A DNA stretch of 64,000 nucleotides from Atherix ibis. Taxonomy: Eukaryota > Arthropoda > Insecta > Diptera > Athericidae. The notes beneath the pieces were generated by a model. That model was not told the origin of the DNA. It made no database searches and was given only the letters and a program-made list of their open reading frames with translations. The stretch is taken from the NCBI GenBank assembly GCA_958298945.1, contig OY282609.1, positions 16,102,326-16,166,325 of the forward strand, in the 5' to 3' direction. The stretch's first letter is position 1, and each line of letters starts with the position of its first letter. This document shows, one piece after another, positions 10,966 through 22,819 of the stretch. A program made the translations under genes and the position numbers.

Positions 10966-13900
10966 TTCATTATTTAAGCGATTATATAGTTAAATAGCTG
11001 TAAAAACAAATATTAAAATGTGCCCTTAAAAAAAGGAAAATTACTAAACGAAAATGAATTTTGTATATAAGAGCATATATTGGAAAAGAGAGAATTTTAA
11101 TAATTGCCCCAAATTGATAATCTACCTTATGTGGGGTAAATTTTTGTTTTGTCTTGTTATTTCTAAAGAAAAAACAAAAACAATTAACTTTTTAAGCTTC
11201 GGTATTATTTAATTTTATGATCAGTCCCCCCCCCCCTCATTTTATCTATTTTTCTGTTACAATATCATTTATCCATGTTGCATATTTATTATGTTCGTAG
11301 TTAATTATTATTCTTGATCGATTAAAATTCATTTTCTCATCGTATATAAAATATCGTTGCGAATTAATTACTGTTTTAAAGTGTTTGCCCATTTATTATA
11401 AATAGATACTATTTTTATAGGTACTCATATTAGAATTGTTTTATTAATTAGTTAAATACTTGTCAAATAATAAATAAAAATAGAACATTCCATTTAAATT
11501 AAGTATGTACTATCATTATTGGAAATCGATTATATTCAGTTGTTGTTTGTTTGTTATCATTTCAAGTAATATTACACATAGTTTAATTCAACAGAAATAC
11601 TTAATCTGCTATCACGAGCACCTTCACCTTTGACTTTTCTCAGTATCTGCATTGAAAATCCAATATTCAAATTGCTTCTTCTGACATTAAGGTACAAGAA
11701 TCATCAGCGGTAATAACAATATCCTTTGAGGATTATTTACCCCCTTTACTGGTATATATTTTCGAAATATATTTTTCCAAACTTCATTTTATTTTTAACG
11801 AAATATCCCTCGTGGTTGTTGGAACTGTTGGCATATTTAGACTATCATTGAATTACTTTATGCCTTCTTAAGGAGTATGAACTATAACATTAAGGCTGTC
11901 ATCGAGTAAAGAAAAGTAAAGCAGTGCTTAATATTTTTCTTCTTGGCGATTTATATGAATCGCTAGCAGAGACTTTTAGGACAATATTAACACACCATCG
12001 AAAAATGCGTATATTATTCGAAGCAATAAATTTTTAGACGTACTAGTCTCCGTTGAAATTACACTTAAATTGCTACGGGAACTGAATGAACACGATTCAG
12101 ATTCCCCCGTCGTATTGTCGGTGGATTTTGCAAATATCCTCCAAAACAGTTTTTGTCGTATGTTGTCTATTTTGTCGTGGCATATTGACCAGTAGATGTG
12201 GTATCGATTATTTTGTATGCGCTCTTATAGCTACGAGTATCAGAACTGTTGTCAGAGGCTGCAGACCGCTCCAATGATTCCTCCAAAATAGTCTATGAAC
12301 GCATCCGATAACTATTTTAACAGAAGAAGTTTGCACGGCAGATTGATCAAAATTTATTGCATTCTCCCAAAAGTCTGATAGCGAATCAACATCATTCAGT
12401 TGGGTTTGATAAGCCATATTCAATGTCATATGATTCGCGCCACGCGTTTTATTGAATTCAGTTAAAAGCCTATTCATTCAAAACTCTTGTTTCTTATCTT
12501 CACATCAAGCTTTTGTTTATTTTACATTGTAAGATTGCACATATGTGTACGTCCCATGCCCTATTATTTAATGTCATATAGACATAGATAGTTCTTACAG
12601 AATACGTTGTCCTTGGGGAATCTTGAATATTTATTATAGTTTATTCAAGCGTTGTTATGGTTTCGTTTTATTGCGTCAATATCAGCGCGCTTCTTATTTT
12701 CTTGAAACTTTCATCCTTTCCAATTTTACCGCTATTAATTCAATTCTCCCCTTACACCTAGAGGCTTAAAAACATTAAGCTACAATTTTTTTCAGTCTCT
12801 TTATATTTCTATCTATTTTATACCAGGCCTGATACTATGAAAATCGAAACAATTGAATAATAGTAGGTTAGGTTAGATTATAGTGGCTGTCCGCTGCTTC
12901 AATGATAACCACATAGACCAAAATTAGGTCCGTTCTGATACCACGTCACCCTGACCGCCAATTGGACGCGATTGGAAAGTGCACTGATCTTTATAATATC
13001 CATTTTGACAGCTTTAATGAATTCATCGAAATGAGATTAGTGTCCTGTAAAATATTTAAACAAACAAATAACAAACCGTTGCCTTAATAGAAATTCTCTG
13101 ATTTTTCTAAATTAATTTCGCCTGCTTCTCTCTTTAATTAATTAAGACTACATTAAAGCAGAGTGCCCCAAAAAAAAAAACACCATACATATATTATTAA
13201 ATAGATAGTGTAGAGACTAATAATAGTTTTAAGTTGTTAATTTAAATAAAATAAATAAATTAATTATTTAACTAAATAAACAAAAGTTGAAAAGAAATTG
13301 TTATATTTTTTTTTAAAAAATTTAAAAAAAATATACATATTATAATTTCGAGCTTAAAATCAGAAAAAAATTAAAATTATTAATTTTTTATTATTACAAA
13401 TAATTATGGAGAAAAAAAAATTGTATATCCTAAAAATATTTATTATTAAAAAATATACTTTTATTTTCATATTAATAAAAATCAAATGAAATTATATTAA
13501 AATGTACTACAATATTATAAAAATTGAAAAAATTAAAAAAATTCTAATACTTCTTTTTATAAAAAGTTTTTTTTTTTTATTGAAAAATATTAAAATTTCG
13601 GTGTTTTGTTTTGTAAAATATTTTTTCATTAATAAATTATTATCAATAGCGTTAAAGACAAAATGATATGAAACAATTTTCGGAAAATCAATTATTTCTG
13701 TTCTATTTAGTATTTAATACGATTCAAATTTATTTATATTTTAGATAGATTAAATTCAAAAGAAATAATACATTTACTGTACGTATAGGAAGAGGACATT
13801 TTTGATCATATACAATTAATGTGCCTTATTATAAGAAAAACTAATTAAATTAAATCGAAACGAACTAAAATCAAAGAAACTGAAATGAATTTATTACAAT

Positions 13901-14990
13901 AAAATTGATTAAATATTTAGTATATAAAAATTGAAGAAAAAATATTTTACGAATTAAATTTTATAGCAAAAAAGAAAAAAAAAGGAGAGGAATTTGTCCC
14001 ACAAAATAATATGAAAAGAATGCAAGTAAATATTTTTACATACGAGTAGAAAAATCTAAATCGAATTCTTGTATTAACGAAATATTATATAAAATAATAA
14101 TACGAAGAAAATAAACACTATAAGTTAAACACCTGTTACTAAACATTTTTAATTAGAAGAAAAAGAGTTTTTTTTTGCATTTTCGTGTCTAACACATTTC
14201 AAGAAAAATGATAATGCAAAAATGTGATTTTTATATTAAGAAAATGAGTAAATGTGGTTTTGTTCCTAAGAAGACAAAAAAAAACAATTCAAAAATGAAA
14301 AAAACCAGAAAAAATCAATATTATTGATTATTTTTAATTAGAATCGAATGAGAAATTATTATATCAACACAGGTGAAAAAGTCAAAAAAGAAAATAATCT
14401 ATCACAGAATTAAAAATTTCATAAAATTAAAAATTAAAAAATAATAATAATATTAATATTCTATATATGTATATATATATATATTGGTACACATACATAC
14501 GTGCATGCATACTTGTATATATTCAACCAAAAGAGATTCGCTGTTCATTTTTAATGTTTTATATTAAAAGGAAAATAACAACCGAAATAATCAAATACAC
14601 ATACAATAATATGGTATATGACAACAAACTATAATAAAAAATACAAATCAATTATCATAAAATATGTACACATACACATATTATAGTAATAGAATAATTT
14701 CTTTATGTAAACTTAAGCGAATGATTATTATGTAAATAGTAAATAAAAATTTATAAAGAAATTAAACAGAAACAAAATAATTAAGGTGTTTTTTTTAAAA
14801 AAAAAAAAAATCCTGAATCAATTCCTTTTTCAGATTTATTTTTGTCTAAAAATTTGCATTCCTTTATTTTAACAAAAACCAAAGATTTTATTATATAATT
14901 AATTAATTATTTTCAAAATACCAATTGTGCCTGAACTAACCTAACATACACTAATACACTAGGCTGGCTGACAGCTTTTCCGCCATTTTC
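10966..14990. other. AT-rich intergenic DNA, no gene seen
   Basis: About 4 kb with no supportable coding sequence. From 13140 to 14800 it is extremely AT-rich, with long A and T runs and a short (TA)n tract near 14460-14485. A C-run lies at 11226-11237. The less AT-rich piece at 12060-12480 has ORFs under 90 codons with no family match. A segment at about 12865-12990 has the composition of a dispersed repeat, but no second copy lies in the window. Confidence 0.6.
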
Positions 14991-14992
14991 TA

Positions 14993-15005
14993 ATAGGCAT
15001 TTCCT
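14993..15005. repeat. Target-site duplication, LINE 3' side
   Basis: ATAGGCATTTCCT here is repeated exactly at 17627-17639 and brackets the LINE. Confidence 0.88.
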
Positions 15006-15470
15006 TTTTTTTTTTTTTTTTTTTAAATGTTATATACAACTACTTATGCTAGTAACAAGCAGATTTTTTACAGGAATATACATGAACATGAAGACATGTG
15101 GAGGAAAACACCCATCGATGTTACCTCTAGAACAGGGTAATTTTATTTTATAATTTTAGAGAATCTCTCGGCCATCGCCGTTTTAAACGGAAGTGAAAAG
15201 TTCCCTTCCTAAAGGGAAGGGTGGAAGTAAAAAGTTCCCTTCCTAAAGGATTAGGGTGGAAGGATAGATGCGAATGGAATTTTTTATATCGGGAGATGCA
15301 TAGTTCACGAACAAATGGAACATTTAGGTCACGGTGGATAATAGTGTTTCACACATAAAAGGGGGCATTGACAATTTTACGAAGGATTCGGGATTGTAGG
15401 GATTGGATTGGAAGGGAGTTGGAATGCTTAGTCGAACCCCAAAGTTCTAGACCATATGTCCATATTGGTT

Positions 15471-16112
15471 TCAGAATCGTATTGTATAGGAATAGTTTAC
15501 TTGTTGTTGTAAGTTTTGATTTACTGTCTGGGAGACGTAATAATTGTTTGTACGTCCGTTAAGTTCACGTCTTTTAGTTTTTGTATGAAGGTTCCATGCT
15601 AACCGTTTGTCGAATATAAGTCCAAGGTAACGTACGCTATTTTTTTGTGGAATAATACTGCCGTTTAGGGTTATGTCGGGAATTTGTTCTCGGCAGAGTG
15701 TGAAAGTTACATGAGCAGATTTTTGCTCATTTACCTTCACTCTCCACCTTTTGAACCAAGTTTCTAAGGAGTGTATATGGTTCTGTAGGATACTAATGGC
15801 TGTGGAAGGATCTTTGTGATGTGTCAGGATGGCTGTATCGTCAGCATATATTGTGGTTAGGATGTTGTTGTGGCAAGGAATGTCATGGGTATAAATGTTA
15901 TATAGGATAGGACCTAGGATACTTCTTGGAGGGACACCGGCGGAAATTGGATAAATGTCAGAGTACTCCATATTTTCAGCTACCTGAAAATATCGGGCTG
16001 AGAGATAAGATTTAAGGATGTGGAAATAACCCGAGGGTAGCACTCGCTGCAACTTCCAAAGCAATCCAGGGTGCCATACACGGTCGAAAGCATGTGAAAT
16101 GTCAAGAAACAC
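15471..16112 (-). pseudogene. LINE reverse transcriptase, fingers/palm part
   Basis: A 213-codon open stretch of the ORF2 reverse transcriptase. LDISHAFDRVWHPGLL carries the first catalytic Asp motif, AGVPPRSILGPILYNIY the next conserved block, and TTIYADDTAIL the YADD catalytic pair; VRYLGLIFDKRLAW follows as the usual thumb-side block. These are Jockey-clade features. The frame is lost before the end of the thumb and also upstream (16113-16358), where the link to the endonuclease is broken. Canonical GVPQGS reads GVPPRS here, so a conserved residue is altered. Confidence 0.88.
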
Positions 16113-16358
16113 GCCTGGGCAGTATTCCTTTCACTCTAGCGAACACGCTATGTAGTCGACTACGCGATGACACTGCTGGATAGTGGAATGCTCAGGTCGA
16201 AATGAATCTGTTGGTCTGAGTTCTGTCTAAAAATGTCCCAATCAACTTTCCCATTTACAAGGTTGGCAGGATAGGATTTTAAGGAAGGAGAAGTGTCTGG
16301 TGTTAGGAGAACAGGGGAATTGTCGGAATTCAGGTCAAGGAGTGTATCTATGGAAGTT

Positions 16359-16970
16359 TTAATGGAATGTATGGGTGTGGTTATGAAATAGTCTAGAATA
16401 TCGGGAAGGTTTCTGGCACTGGTCGGTCAATATGTGGGCGTGGGAGGAGATTAGGACCTCAAGAGTGGTATGGGAGAGGAGTTCTTGGAGAATCTTTCCT
16501 CGGGGATTCGAAACACGGCAACCCCATTTAGGGTGCTTGGCATTATAATCTCCTCCCCCGATGAAGGATTTTCCAATTGATTTGAGGAAGGAATCAAATT
16601 GTATGGGAGTTAATTTTTTATTTGGAGGACAATAAACAGATGCAACGTTAAAGGTAAAGAATTTACATTGAAGGGTAATAACTATTGACTGAAGGGATTC
16701 GGTGGCAGTTTGTGAGTGGAAGGAATGATTTAAGGAATTTCTAATAAGGATGGCAGTTCCACTGTGTGCTGTGCTGTCTGGATGGTCAGTTCTGTATGTT
16801 TTATAGTCACGTATAGCAAAAAACGACCTGGACGTAAAGTGAGTTTCTGTAATCAGTGCAACGTCTATGCGTTTGTTGTGTAAGAGAATATCTAGTTCTT
16901 GTCGGTGTAAAGTCAGTCCGTTAGCATTCCAGAGAAGGATGGATAGGGATTTATCGGTTGACGAGAACAT
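16359..16970 (-). pseudogene. LINE apurinic-type endonuclease (start of ORF2)
   Basis: The 203-codon stretch starts with ATG at 16970 and shows the exonuclease-endonuclease-phosphatase fold motifs: LLWNANGL near the start, VALITETHF (catalytic Glu), VASVYCPPN and GGDYNAKHPKWGC. This domain nicks target DNA during insertion. The ATG follows the ORF1 stop codon directly (TAA-ATG). The frame fails near 16359, before the SDH-type histidine motif, so ORF2 is broken. Confidence 0.88.
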
Positions 16971-17626
16971 TTATTTATTCATATTGCTTGTTAGTGAGGA
17001 AATGGCGGTTGTTAAAGCAGTAAACACAGGAGTGAGAAGAAGAGTAATTTCTTGAATTAATTTATTAGTTATTGTAGAGAGAAGTGTTGTTAAGTCTAAG
17101 GAGGAGGATAATGGGGGAGGAATAGGAACATGACTACCATTTTTCTGCTGTTGTTGTTGTTGCTGCTGTTCCTGGTGTTGGTGATGTTGCTGGCGCTTTT
17201 GTTGGTGTTGCTGCTGATGTTGTGGTTGCTGTTGTTGTTGATGAGGAGGTTGATGTGGATGGTTTTGTTGTTGAGGTTGTTGTTGCTGCTGTCGATGGTG
17301 TTTCTGCCCAGATGCAATCTCAGCAAATGTCAGGTTTCGTCGCACTGGTAATGATGTTAGTCCCGGCTTATTTGTGACGGAGCATTTTATATGTGGAGCA
17401 GCCTTTGTAGTTTGCCGGCTAGCTTCCAGCACAAAGTACACACCTTGCTGGATTGTCTCGCGTTTTAATACATTCTGTGGACAGGTGTTCCCCTGCACAT
17501 TTTACGCATTTTGTCTTGTGCCGACAGTATGATTTGGTGTGTCCGTACTGTTGACATCTGTGGCATTGAACTATGTCCTTAGTGGGATAAGGGTCCTCCA
17601 CTTTGATTCTTGTATAGACAAGCGTT
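16971..17626 (-). pseudogene. LINE ORF1 (Gag-like, zinc knuckles, Gln/His-rich tail)
   Basis: Partial ORF1, 5'-truncated. The first part (from 17626, in another frame) has tandem knuckles CHRCQQYGHTKSYC (CX2CX4HX4C) and CVKCAGEHLSTEC, then a third beginning CVLC that is broken by an in-frame TAG before PANYKGC. A frameshift follows. The second part (16971-17498) has a long Gln/His/Pro-rich tract at about 17120-17290 and ends in NMNK, TAA. Such proteins bind the element RNA. A poly-Gln/His spacer this long is unusual for Jockey-type ORF1. Confidence 0.82.
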
Positions 17627-17639
17627 ATAGGCATTTCCT
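17627..17639. repeat. Target-site duplication, LINE 5' side
   Basis: Exact copy of the 13-mer at 14993-15005. Confidence 0.88.
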
Positions 17640-18521
17640 GTGATGAATAAAAGAGTGGTGCGTGCGATGTGCTTGGGTTAGTTTATTCGCAATGAATTTA
17701 TTATAAAATTTGTTTGGTAGTAAAATTATTGGTAAAATGTATAAATTAGATTATCAATATTGTTTGGGTAATAAAATGATTATTGTGACGGTGAGTATAG
17801 TGTTAAAAATACCTTTTCTGTATGGAAGCAGTTTCCTAATCTCATAAATCGCTTGCACAGGTGCAGTGTTCCTATTAGAATTTTCTTATTATATGTATAG
17901 GAATAAAAATCGCAGTAAGTATTAAGTTTTTTGTGTGTTAATACTCATATAATGCAAATAAATGGATGACTTTTAAAATAGGGACATTTAAACCTTTATA
18001 AATTAAAAGATAAATATTATAATTATGTCTCCTTAGAAATAGGATTATTAAGTAAATGCAAAAATGTCGGGATCTCATCATCTTAGTAAAATGGTTTTGA
18101 TGTAATTACAGCTTTATTTTGATATTCATTTAGATAAACGTCCTTATAAATATAGAAAATAAGTAGTTAATTTTAATTTATATAATACGGATGCAAGGCA
18201 GCATTAACTTTTTTCATGCTTTCCTTTTATTTATAGTGAGGAGGATATGTATTCTTTCGAGCAAAAAATTTTTGATTCAAAGTTGATTTCTTTATTTATT
18301 ATATTCCATAAAAAAGAAAAATTATCCTTAAAACTACATTGTCTTTTCAGTTAAAGGAGCACGTTTTATTATATGAAAATTATTTTAGTTTGTAGTCGAT
18401 CGTCCTGGAAAATATGCATCATTAAAGATTGAGAGGTTATTGGAGATGAATTTCTCTCAGTAAAATTATCAGCGTGTTGTACGAAAGCGCAGTTAATGCG
18501 GTGCCTACGCAGCTGTTAACG
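17640..18521. other. AT-rich DNA, nothing recognised
   Basis: No ORF, RNA gene or repeat boundary could be supported here. Confidence 0.6.
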
Positions 18522-19171
18522 GGTCCACACACAGGCCAACTGGTCGGCCACGCTACACACGTTCCAACTCCTTTCAAAGCATTCAAATATTTTTAGCTCT
18601 GTTCGGCTGAAACGTCAAAAATTTTGTGTTCAGAAGAAATCTCAAGAATGTTTTGGTCAAAAGAAATCTCTTCATCGTTTATTGTTTATTTTTACTATAT
18701 TCTCTGGTATATCTTCTTTCTGGTATAAAAAAACAAATTAAGTAAAGAAGTTATTTACTTTAGAATTTACCAATTGAAAAAAGTACATGCTTATGTTTTT
18801 ATTTGTTATTTAAATATGGAAAATATGTAATAAATTATTTGCACTTTGGCAGATTAGTCAAAAAAAGAATTTTATTTGTTCTTTGGCAGAATAATCAAAT
18901 ATGGTTGAAATAATAAATATCAAGTAGAGCGGCACTATCTAGACAAAGTGATAAATATTTACAAATGCAAATTAATTGTCTACTATGAGCCAATGCGAAG
19001 GGAGAAAAGAACTGAATAGACAGGAAAACGAACCAAGAACGGCAACAAGTTAAAGAGTTTTTAGAAACTGTGGAATACGTATACACTCATTTTTCTACAG
19101 CCTCTAACCATATTGTATTAATATTTATTTTTATGTTTAGAAATTTTTGAAATTAGTTTATTTAGTTGGTT

Positions 19172-19243
19172 CTTTCCTGATGCTTTTTTAAAAAATTAGC
19201 TTTTGTTCATAAGCTAATTTTTTTTAAAAAAGCATCTGGAAAG
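19172..19243. repeat. AT-rich hairpin, ~31-bp arms
   Basis: ctttcctgatgctttttt at 19172 returns inverted, ending at 19243, with an eight-base loop (ttgttcat); the arms differ by two extra A/T and one mismatch. Confidence 0.8.
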
Positions 19244-19653
19244 AAAACTTTTCTGTATGATAAGGTTTCATAGTTTTGATACCGCGATCGTTATCGTCGG
19301 AATTGTGTTCAATATTTACCAGAAGGAAAAAACAAAATTGCTACGAAAAAGAAAGCGACATTAAGTTGTTGCTGTCAACATCTTAAAACTTTCCATAACC
19401 TTATCTCAATAAGATTCATTGTTCCATATTAAGAGAGTTGGACACATAAAATTCCTAAATTAGCAGAGAGCTCTCTATCTGGTAAAAATACCAGATAGTA
19501 AAAAATACTTCAATGGTAAAAATTCTTTTTTTTATAAACACTGCTTTTGATTTTCCACAACTCTGGAGAATTTTCCAAGTCCTCAAAAAAATCTCTCCAA
19601 AGTTCAGTAACAACAACAGCCATTTGTCGAACACTGCGATGTGTTCAACACAC

Positions 19654-21192
19654 TTAGATTAAAGAAGTACTGGATAGTCCTCTATACAAAAATTCTGTCC
19701 AACTTTTGTTGGCAACACATTCATAGAACGCACACACATGCAATACAACAGAAACGGCGCAAATCATTGGGGGCCAATTTAAAAGTTCAGTATGCGATTG
19801 AAGCGGTTCGTTTAAAACTATTTTTCATGTGTGATATCATTTACGTGTAAAGAAGCCGATTTTTTAATATTGCGGGTCTTGTTGTTTGATGGAACTAGTT
19901 TTGTAAATATGCAATAAAACACAGTATTCTATTTTAAAATATTATTTATTTTTTTATTTCAGTATATATTATTTATTAAAACATTTCCTACAAAAATGAT
20001 TTGAGTGCGTTATAATTTTGCAATTATTAATTTTGTAGTATTAAAACTTACCGTGTGGCTATTCCATATACCGAATACGGAAGGAATAGCATATCTTTCT
20101 AGTCTGGTCCTGCTCCCTCCTACTTTAATGTCTCGTCTATGAAAGTGGAGCGAGCACACAACGTCCCGATTCTTGGGAATACCGGATGCTGCTGCCACAA
20201 TCCACTTTTCCCGTAACCATTTATTTAGTGGGAACCTGTAAAGTTAACATATAAATAGACAATCGTAACATTTACTTTTACAATTAAGAATTAATAGAAA
20301 TTCACGTATTTTTTGCACTATTACAAAAATTCGGTCCCTTAAACTTTCTTACACATACTTTCTATACACCGGCACTGTACTATTTCATGGTAAACATTGA
20401 ACTGTCAACATCGGATTTGTTTACATTTATTCAATGCCGAACTTTTCACTTTTTAACCACTTTTTACACAAAAGATATCACTAAAAGCCATTTAGTCACA
20501 TCACAAATAAAGTTTTTCTTATTTTGTTTTGTAAAAATAAATATGTCAACTTATCGAAAGAAAGAAATTCCCGGCTTCCTCATTTTTTCGTATGAGAAGC
20601 AATTTCTCACAAAACACTTCATTTCCTGAAATAAAAACTTCGTATTAACTTTTATTAATAATATAACAATTTGTATAAATACTTACTTTTCCGTAAATAC
20701 TTCTAAAAAGATGGAAATAACACTTTTAAAAACACTTTCCGAACCGCAAAAAAAAACTGAAAAATGTTAAAAATAGCCCGCTGTTTTCGGTGTGTCACCA
20801 CTTTCATGGACAATGGCGCGTTTAAAAACTCTCCTAAAGTCTACAAAATTGAGGCGCTTTATATTTGATTGATATTTCCGGAAGGAATAATAAACCTAAA
20901 ATAGAATTCCATTCCGTATTAAAAGATTGTACAAAAAATAAAAATTGCCTGTCGTTGTGTTTAAATTGTATTTTTGTTTCCAATAAGTGTATTAAAATGA
21001 ATATAAATTATGGTTTTGCAATTCAATAAATTTGTATTACGACAACTAGATGGCAGTGGGTGTCATGTCTACATAAAAAAATATACACAAAAATATCCCG
21101 CTTTCGCCATTTCTCACCGCTTGGCAATAAGTTGGACACAAAAATGCGTATACATATACGGTAGGGGCCTATCCAGGTATTCTTTAATCTAA
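19654..21192. mobile_element. Inverted-repeat DNA transposon E1 carrying a THAP exon
   Basis: Terminal inverted repeats start TTAGATTAAAGAA at both ends. The match continues through ctggatag..cct to ctgtccaac, about 55 bases with small gaps. The interior contains a THAP-type exon on the - strand (20052-20235). No complete transposase was found. THAP domains are best known among transposons from the P superfamily, but the expected 8-bp target duplication is not evident, so the superfamily is open. Confidence 0.7.
20052..20235 (-). pseudogene. THAP-domain exon (C-terminal part of the zinc finger)
   Basis: A - strand exon candidate with acceptor (ttaactttacag) before 20235 and donor (GTAAGTTTT) after 20052. 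It encodes FPLNKWLREKW, then DVVCSLHFHRRDI (the CX2H half of the C2CH zinc site), and ends with YAIPSVF, which matches the AVPTIF-type box closing THAP domains. The first Cys pair should be in an upstream exon; one candidate (GPNFCNSAKNT, near 20310) shows a single Cys. THAP domains bind DNA and in P-type elements recognise the transposon ends. No downstream transposase exons were recognised, so this is listed as a relic. Confidence 0.6.
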
Positions 21193-21354
21193 AACCGAAA
21201 AACAAATGATTTCTTGACATACGGTTGTCACAACTTGCCCATACACAACCAACTTCAGCTACCAACCATTAACTCCGCATTAATTTTCTTCCAACCAACC
21301 ATCAAAATAGTCGGCCAGCTACCCCACACACGATACAATTTGACTAGTTGGTCC

Positions 21355-22819
21355 TTAGATTAAAGAAGAACTGGATAGGCCTCTACACAAAAATTCTGTC
21401 CAAATTTTGTTGGCAATACAACAGAAACGGCGTAAGTCATTGGGAACCAATTTTAAACTTCAGAATGCGATTGAAGCGGTTCGTTCAAAACCATTTTCAT
21501 ATGTGATGTCATTTATGCGTAAACGAATAGATTTCTTAATATTGCGGATTTTGTTATTTGATGGAATTAGTTTTGGAAATTAATAATATAACACAGTATT
21601 CTATTTTAAAATATTATTTATTTATTTATTAGATATTTCACTTTATATTATTTATTAAAACAGAATTATAAAGTGGAAGAGCATATAAAAATATAAATTG
21701 TAAGTTATTTGATTATATGAAAACAATTATGTGCACAATTGGAAGTTAATCGTATACAACATGAAAGGAAATGCTTTAAAACTAAATTACAAGATGAAAA
21801 ATTTAATGTACTTAAAAAATTATTAACTAATATTCTAAAAAAAAAGAAAAATATTATGTAGTAAATGCATTATAATATGGTCTAATAGAGCAAGCAAAAC
21901 AAATTGATTTAAATAATAAGCCTACCGAAGAATATACTTTATTTATTTTAACACAATGAAAACAGCAATGAAAATAGACTGAAAAATTCGGTACCTTAAA
22001 CTTCCTTACACACACTTTACGTACACCGGCACTAAACTATTTGCTGGTAAACATTGAACTGTCAACATCGGATTTTTTTACATTTATTTAATGACCAACT
22101 TTTCACTTTTTCACCACTTTTTGGATAAAATAAATCACTAATAGCCATTTAGGCACATCACAAACTAAATATTTGTTATTTTGGTTAGTAAAAATGAAGA
22201 TGTCAACTTACCAAAAGAAGGAAATTCTCGGTTTCCTCTTTTCGGCGAATTTCTATCAATTTCTAATAAACTACTTAATTTTCTGAAATAAAAACTTTGT
22301 ATTAAGTTTTATCAAAAATATAACTATTTATAAAAATACTTACTTTTTCGTAAATATTTGTAAATATGTAAAAAAAAACACTTTTAATTGCACTTTCCGA
22401 TGTGCCAAAAAAAACTTCACAAATGGCAAGAATAGCTCTTAAGTCTCCACTTTCATGGAGAATTAAACTTTTCAAACTCTCCGAAAGTCTACAAAATTGA
22501 GGCGCCTTATATTTGATTCATATTTACGGAATAAATAATAAACCTAAAATAGAATTCCATTTCGTATCAAAAGATTGTTCAAAAAATAAAAATTGCCTAT
22601 CGTTGTGTTTCAATTGCATTTTTGTTTCCAATAAGTGAATTAAAATGAATATAAATTATTCTTTTGCAATTCAATAAATTTCTATTACGATAACTAGATG
22701 GCAGTGGGTGTCATGTCTACATAAAAAAATTTTGACAGCTATATCCCTTTGTAATAATTTGGACACAAAAATACGTATACATATACGGTAGGGGCCTATC
22801 CAGGTATTCTTTAATGTAA
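21355..22819. mobile_element. Non-autonomous relative (E2) of the THAP transposon
   Basis: The ends are TTAGATTAAAGAA (left) and the complement with one change (right). Both flanking thirds match E1: 21360-21660 with 19660-19985, and 21985-22815 with 20330-21190. The THAP exon of E1 is replaced by unrelated AT-rich DNA (about 21665-21980). That is the usual form of a non-coding derivative moved by a related transposase. Confidence 0.7.

Larger units (their letters stand above)
15006..17626 (-). mobile_element. Jockey-like non-LTR retrotransposon (LINE), 5'-truncated
   Basis: A - strand element with, from its 5' end, a partial ORF1 with zinc knuckles, an endonuclease, a reverse transcriptase, a 3' untranslated region and a poly(A) tail (T-run 15006-15024 on the + strand). 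The 13-bp target duplication fits target-primed reverse transcription. It is truncated at 17626 within ORF1. The 3' untranslated region holds a partial internal duplication of an aagttcccttcctaaag block (about 15195-15250). The RT and endonuclease ORFs are separated by frameshifts, so the copy is dead. A relative's 3' end lies at 47115-47480. Confidence 0.9.

Noticed and set aside
17130..17351. Leucine-rich ORF on the + strand
   Set aside because: It is the antisense of the Gln/His repeat in LINE ORF1, not a membrane protein.
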